Source: Bdellovibrionota bacterium | Lineage (GTDB): Bacteria; Bdellovibrionota; Bacteriovoracia; Bacteriovoracales; Bacteriovoracaceae | Assembly: GCA_030836365.1 (NCBI GenBank) | Contig: JAURQB010000137.1 | Span: forward strand, 1 to 9,509 | Reading direction: 5' to 3' | DNA: 9,509 nucleotides | Shown here: one piece after another, positions 7,186-9,509 of the stretch | Position numbering within the stretch: position 1 is the first letter of the stretch | How the letters are laid out: every line of letters begins with the position of its first letter | Position numbers and translations under genes: made by a program | The notes under the pieces: model-generated | The model's input: the letters and a program-made list of their open reading frames with translations, nothing else | The model's database searches: none | Told to the model about the DNA's origin: nothing

Positions 7186-7903
7186 TTTTTTTTCTTGAGT
7201 ATTCCTTAAGTTTACTTGAGTCTAGATCAAATAAGTATTCTCCGAGATGAAAATTAAAATTTATTTTTTCTAAAACGTGAGAAAGATCAGTCGTTGGACG
7301 TGATAAAAAGTTTCTAGGGCCGTCGCCAAGGTTGATTCGTAAGCCTACACAATGAAGAAACAATCGATGTAAATTAAAATGTTCTCTAAAATATCGGTTG
7401 TAATTTCCCTTACCATATTTTGTATCACCAATAAGCTGATTTCCCATTGCTCCACAGTGCCGACGAATCTGATGATACCGGCCAGTAAAGATTTTAAATA
7501 ACGCCAAAGTTACATGTGAATCACTTTGCAGGGGCCAAAAATTAGTTCGGGCATCTTGTTTTTTAGTTTTTGCCTGATTCCATAAGGGATAGGAAATAAA
7601 TTTTTCCTCAGGCACACTCCCTTTGCATAGGCCAAGATAAATTTTTTGAGTATCTTGACTCTCCCACTGTTGCTTTAGAAAATTTGCTGCTTCGCTTGAG
7701 TAGGCGAAAATCATCGCACCGGAAACGGGCCGATCTAATCGGTGAACCGGATAGATATATTTCCCCGTTTGCTCTTTTAGAAGATGTAATAAAGATACTT
7801 TATCTGCGCATTCTGACCAAGGATGAACGATTAAACCAGAAGGCTTCTCAACCACAACGTAGTCTGTATCCTCGTAAATAATCTTGATCTGATAATTTTC
7901 CAT
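7178..7903 (-). CDS. truC: RluA-family pseudouridine synthase, TruC-like (tRNA U65)
   Basis: A 241-residue cytoplasmic enzyme that isomerises uridine to pseudouridine in RNA. The N-terminus has the family motif EKPSGLIVHPW (19-29). The catalytic motif HRLDRPVSG (54-62) holds the nucleophilic Asp57. Further conserved blocks are KIYLGL (87-92), TGRYHQIRRH (140-149), GDTKYGKG (159-166) and FNLHRLFLHC (176-185). Absence of an S4 domain, total length, and the long similarity I recall to E. coli TruC (HRLDRPTSG; GDSKHG with an NRxxxxHFxLxRLxLH segment) point to TruC, which modifies U65 in some tRNAs. Another RluA-family RNA target remains possible. The ATG at 7903 lacks a clear Shine-Dalgarno but gives the expected N-terminus. 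It lies 33 bp after the second TPM gene on the same strand and overlaps the RND gene at its 3' end. Confidence 0.85.
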   Translation of the reverse strand: MENYQIKIIYEDTDYVVVEKPSGLIVHPWSECADKVSLLHLLKEQTGKYIYPVHRLDRPVSGAMIFAYSSEAANFLKQQWESQDTQKIYLGLCKGSVPEEKFISYPLWNQAKTKKQDARTNFWPLQSDSHVTLALFKIFTGRYHQIRRHCGAMGNQLIGDTKYGKGNYNRYFREHFNLHRLFLHCVGLRINLGDGPRNFLSRPTTDLSHVLEKINFNFHLGEYLFDLDSSKLKEYSRKKIS

Positions 7904-7936
7904 AGGATATCTATTTATGATGAATAAAAGTATTAA

Positions 7937-8563
7937 TCAAATTATTTTTAGGTCAGTAACGAGTTCATTTTTTAATTCATTTTGATCGTCAGCTTTAATT
8001 GGAAAATGTTCTTCTAACTTATCACCAATATCAACAATCACCTTAGTAAGACCTGAAATTATTTTTTTACTTTTAATCGATTGAGATAAAACTTCTACCT
8101 CATTATCCCAAAAATTTTGATCCACTTTTTGGTTTATTCCTTTATCGCCAATAATATTAATTCTTCTCTCCAGAAGGGAAATAAAAATAAGCACTCCCGT
8201 AGAATCTTTTGTCTGATGAAGATTATTGGAAAAAAAAGCTTCTAAGGTCCGCTGGCGAACTTCTTCATTAGTTTCATTTGCCGTCAGCAGTAATCTTTTA
8301 TAAGGACTCCACAATGGCAATAAAAATCCAATTATTGAAAAAATGCAGCTAATAAAAAGATGATTAATTTCCAAATCAATCAGGTTGTAGTTCGTAATGG
8401 CCACCGAAATTAAAGTGAAGATCAACGCACTTAAATAATGAGTGTAAACATATTGATCACTTTTTGAAAGCAGTACTGTTACAACTTCACCGGACGTTTT
8501 TAATTCGGCATTACGAATCGCCTCTTTTATCGCCTCTGTGTCTTTTTTACTTAAACTTTGCAT
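7937..8563 (-). CDS. TPM-domain membrane protein (second TPM paralogue)
   Basis: A 208-residue protein related to the TPM / 'TPM phosphatase' family (PF04536) but without a signal peptide or glycine tail. The N-terminal helix and strand AIKEAIRNAELKTSGEVVTV (11-30) is the usual opening of these proteins. It is followed by two hydrophobic helices (about 42-58 and 68-85), and then the conserved GVLIFISLLERRINIIGDKGI (113-133) and GLTKVIVDIGDKLEEHFP (171-188). The membrane hairpin therefore appears to lie inside the domain. The function is unclear; plant TPM proteins act on thylakoid phosphatase activity and photosystem II, which need not apply here. The longer in-frame start at 8668 would add 35 residues that are only the upstream glycine-repeat gene in another frame. 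The ATG at 8563 begins right after the first TPM gene's stop, with GGTGA four bases upstream. Confidence 0.8.
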   Translation of the reverse strand: MQSLSKKDTEAIKEAIRNAELKTSGEVVTVLLSKSDQYVYTHYLSALIFTLISVAITNYNLIDLEINHLFISCIFSIIGFLLPLWSPYKRLLLTANETNEEVRQRTLEAFFSNNLHQTKDSTGVLIFISLLERRINIIGDKGINQKVDQNFWDNEVEVLSQSIKSKKIISGLTKVIVDIGDKLEEHFPIKADDQNELKNELVTDLKII

Positions 8564-8567
8564 ATAA

Positions 8568-8580
8568 TCACCAACTCCCC
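8568..8580 (-). promoter_or_regulatory. Ribosome binding site that fixes the start of the second TPM gene
   Basis: Minus-strand GGTGA (8572-8568) lies four bases before the ATG at 8563, and its TGA is the stop codon of the upstream TPM gene. GGGGAG (8580-8575) is a second candidate at a longer spacing of 11. Either one supports the 8563 start over the longer upstream frame. Confidence 0.55.
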
Positions 8581-9275
8581 GATGAACCACCGCCTGAAAA
8601 ACCGCCGCCGCCTCCGCCCCATGAGCCAAAAGAAGATGAACCTCCTCCTGAAAGAAAACCGCCGCCACCGTAATAACCTCGGCGACCTCTCAACGAGGTG
8701 CCGAAAGTCCTATTTAAGCGTAAATATATCGCGATAATAATGAAGCTGAATATAGTGCTAAAAGGTAATGGTCTTCGACGTCTTTTCTTCACTTTTATTT
8801 CACTTGAATCAATACCAATTGTCTTGATGATTTCTGAGGCACCATACAGGATACCCTGATCAAGTTGATTATTCTTAAAATATTTCGTCATTCCTCTAAT
8901 AATCTTTCCTGACTTGTAATCAGTAAGTACCCCCTCTAATCCATCACCAACTTCAATCCGTAGTTTTCTATCACCTGTTGAAACCAGTAGAAGAACTCCA
9001 TCATCTCGTTGTTTATCACCAAGCTGCCACTTATCAACAACTTCAATAGAAAAATTTTCAATGCTCTCCCCTTGAAGATTTTTGACGGTCAATATTTGAA
9101 GTTGAGGGCCTTCCTCTCTCTTAATTTTGTGAAATAAAGACTCAAGTTGAATTTTCTGTTTTTTAGTCAACAGGCCGGCTTGATCAATTACTGGAGACGT
9201 TAAACTTGGAATATCAATAGCATAAGCTAATAGCGAAAACAGACTTAAAGAGAATGTAAATAAAATAGTCTTCAT
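8568..9275 (-). CDS. Secreted TPM-domain protein with glycine-rich tail (YgcG-like)
   Basis: A 235-residue envelope protein with an N-terminal signal peptide (1-20, cleavage probably after AYA, 17-19). A TPM domain (about 25-150) follows, with VIDQAGLLT (29-37), strand LQILTVKNLQ (59-68), DDGVLLLVSTGDRKLRIEVG (91-110), and the family hallmark GLEGVLTD (112-119). A basic patch RRRR (155-158) and one membrane helix (about 162-176) follow. The tail (about 201-235) is almost only Gly and Ser, with a final Trp. This is the standard YgcG layout: the TPM domain faces the periplasm, anchored by the C-terminal helix. Its biochemical role in bacteria is not settled. The ATG overlaps the lemA stop by one base (TAATG), without a clear Shine-Dalgarno, pointing to translational coupling. 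The next TPM gene begins four bases after its stop. Confidence 0.9.
   Translation of the reverse strand: MKTILFTFSLSLFSLLAYAIDIPSLTSPVIDQAGLLTKKQKIQLESLFHKIKREEGPQLQILTVKNLQGESIENFSIEVVDKWQLGDKQRDDGVLLLVSTGDRKLRIEVGDGLEGVLTDYKSGKIIRGMTKYFKNNQLDQGILYGASEIIKTIGIDSSEIKVKKRRRRPLPFSTIFSFIIIAIYLRLNRTFGTSLRGRRGYYGGGGFLSGGGSSSFGSWGGGGGGFSGGGSSGSW
8571..8675 (-). repeat. Glycine/serine-rich low-complexity coding tract
   Basis: This locally GC-rich segment encodes the C-terminal tail of the YgcG-like protein, made of runs such as GGGGFLSGGGSSSFGSWGG and ending GGGSSGSW. It is a degenerate codon-level repeat inside a gene. The same bases read on the plus strand give a spurious proline-rich frame. Such tails are a regular feature of TPM/YgcG proteins and probably form a flexible extension. 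Confidence 0.8.
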
Positions 9276-9509
9276 TAGAAATTAACGGCTGGGGCTTTTT
9301 GAATTTCTTCCACATTTTCTACGCTAAACTGCGGTTTCTTATCATGGTGATAAAATAAAGAATTTGTAAACGAGGTTGGAGGAACAGTGATAAGATTATT
9401 AAACTCCTTTATACTTTCAATATATCTTTTTCTTGCCACAGCAATTCGATTCTCCGTTCCCTCTAATTGGTTCTGTAGCGAAAGAAAATTCTCATTTGCC
9501 TTCAGCGCT
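9275..9509 (-). CDS. lemA: LemA-family protein, C-terminal part (5' end beyond window)
   Basis: The last 77 residues of a LemA protein run off the right edge; the frame enters at base 9508 and stops with TAA at 9277-9275. It opens with ALKANENFLSLQNQLEGTE, then NRIAVARKRYIESIKEFNNL, matching the LemA C-terminal pattern L-x-A-NxxFxxLQxxLxxTExxIAxARxxYN-x-xVxxYN. It then ends with the short FSVENVEEIQKAP-type tail. LemA proteins carry one N-terminal membrane helix (outside this window) and a helical bundle; their function is unclear. Adjacency to TPM/YgcG genes is a recurrent arrangement. The stop overlaps the start of the TPM gene by one base. Confidence 0.9.
   Translation of the reverse strand, partial: ALKANENFLSLQNQLEGTENRIAVARKRYIESIKEFNNLITVPPTSFTNSLFYHHDKKPQFSVENVEEIQKAPAVNF

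Noticed and set aside
8564..8668. Longer start for the second TPM gene (35 extra residues)
   Set aside because: The extension is only the out-of-frame reading of the upstream glycine-rich tail, ending in the family-like start at 8563 that has its own ribosome binding site.
8464..8673. Plus-strand frame rich in proline (runs of PPPP with acidic residues)
   Set aside because: It is the antisense reading of the glycine-rich tail of the YgcG-like gene plus the start of the next gene. Codons for Gly on one strand give Pro on the other, and it has no plausible N-terminus or neighbours.

Overview
The window is AT-rich (roughly one third GC by eye), densely packed bacterial DNA, with small intergenic gaps and several start/stop overlaps. 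A Gram-negative envelope is suggested by an RND (AcrB-superfamily) pump. A lemA-TPM-TPM cluster and a TruC-like pseudouridine synthase fit a proteobacterium or a relative such as the Bdellovibrionota. The lineage is inferred from gene content and base composition, not from a marker gene. The window has no rRNA, tRNA, CRISPR array, insertion sequence or prophage gene.

Region 1 (about 1-3533, minus strand): a four-gene unit read from right to left: a glutathione S-transferase-like protein, a ten-helix EamA/DMT transporter, a GT4 glycosyltransferase with a TTG start, and a class III PLP aminotransferase. The genes abut (TAAATG), are 35 bp apart, or share a stop codon with the next ribosome binding site, so co-transcription is likely. 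They do not form a pathway I recognise. The aminotransferase reading frame collapses near base 97, before the catalytic lysine. The first ~120 bases are rich in homopolymer runs and look like a poor-quality contig end.

Region 2 (3534-7185, plus strand): a 52-bp divergent promoter region separates the GST from a four-helix membrane protein resembling the CmpB/'ABC-transporter type IV' family (Pfam PF06541). A full-length 1022-residue RND permease follows. No membrane-fusion protein or TolC-like gene is present, so any partners are encoded elsewhere.

Region 3 (7178-9509, minus strand): a second minus-strand unit enters from the right edge: the 3' end of lemA, a secreted TPM-domain protein with a glycine-rich tail (YgcG-like), a second TPM-like membrane protein, and a TruC-like tRNA pseudouridine synthase. 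The lemA and first TPM genes overlap by one base. The last gene overlaps the RND gene tail-to-tail by 8 bp. The lemA/TPM trio is a recurrent envelope cluster whose biochemical role is poorly defined.

I saw no convincing undescribed system. The points most worth a second look are the membrane hairpin that seems to split the second TPM domain, the orphan RND pump with Asn at the usual TM10 lysine position, the four-cysteine insert in the aminotransferase, and the suspect sequence at the left edge.
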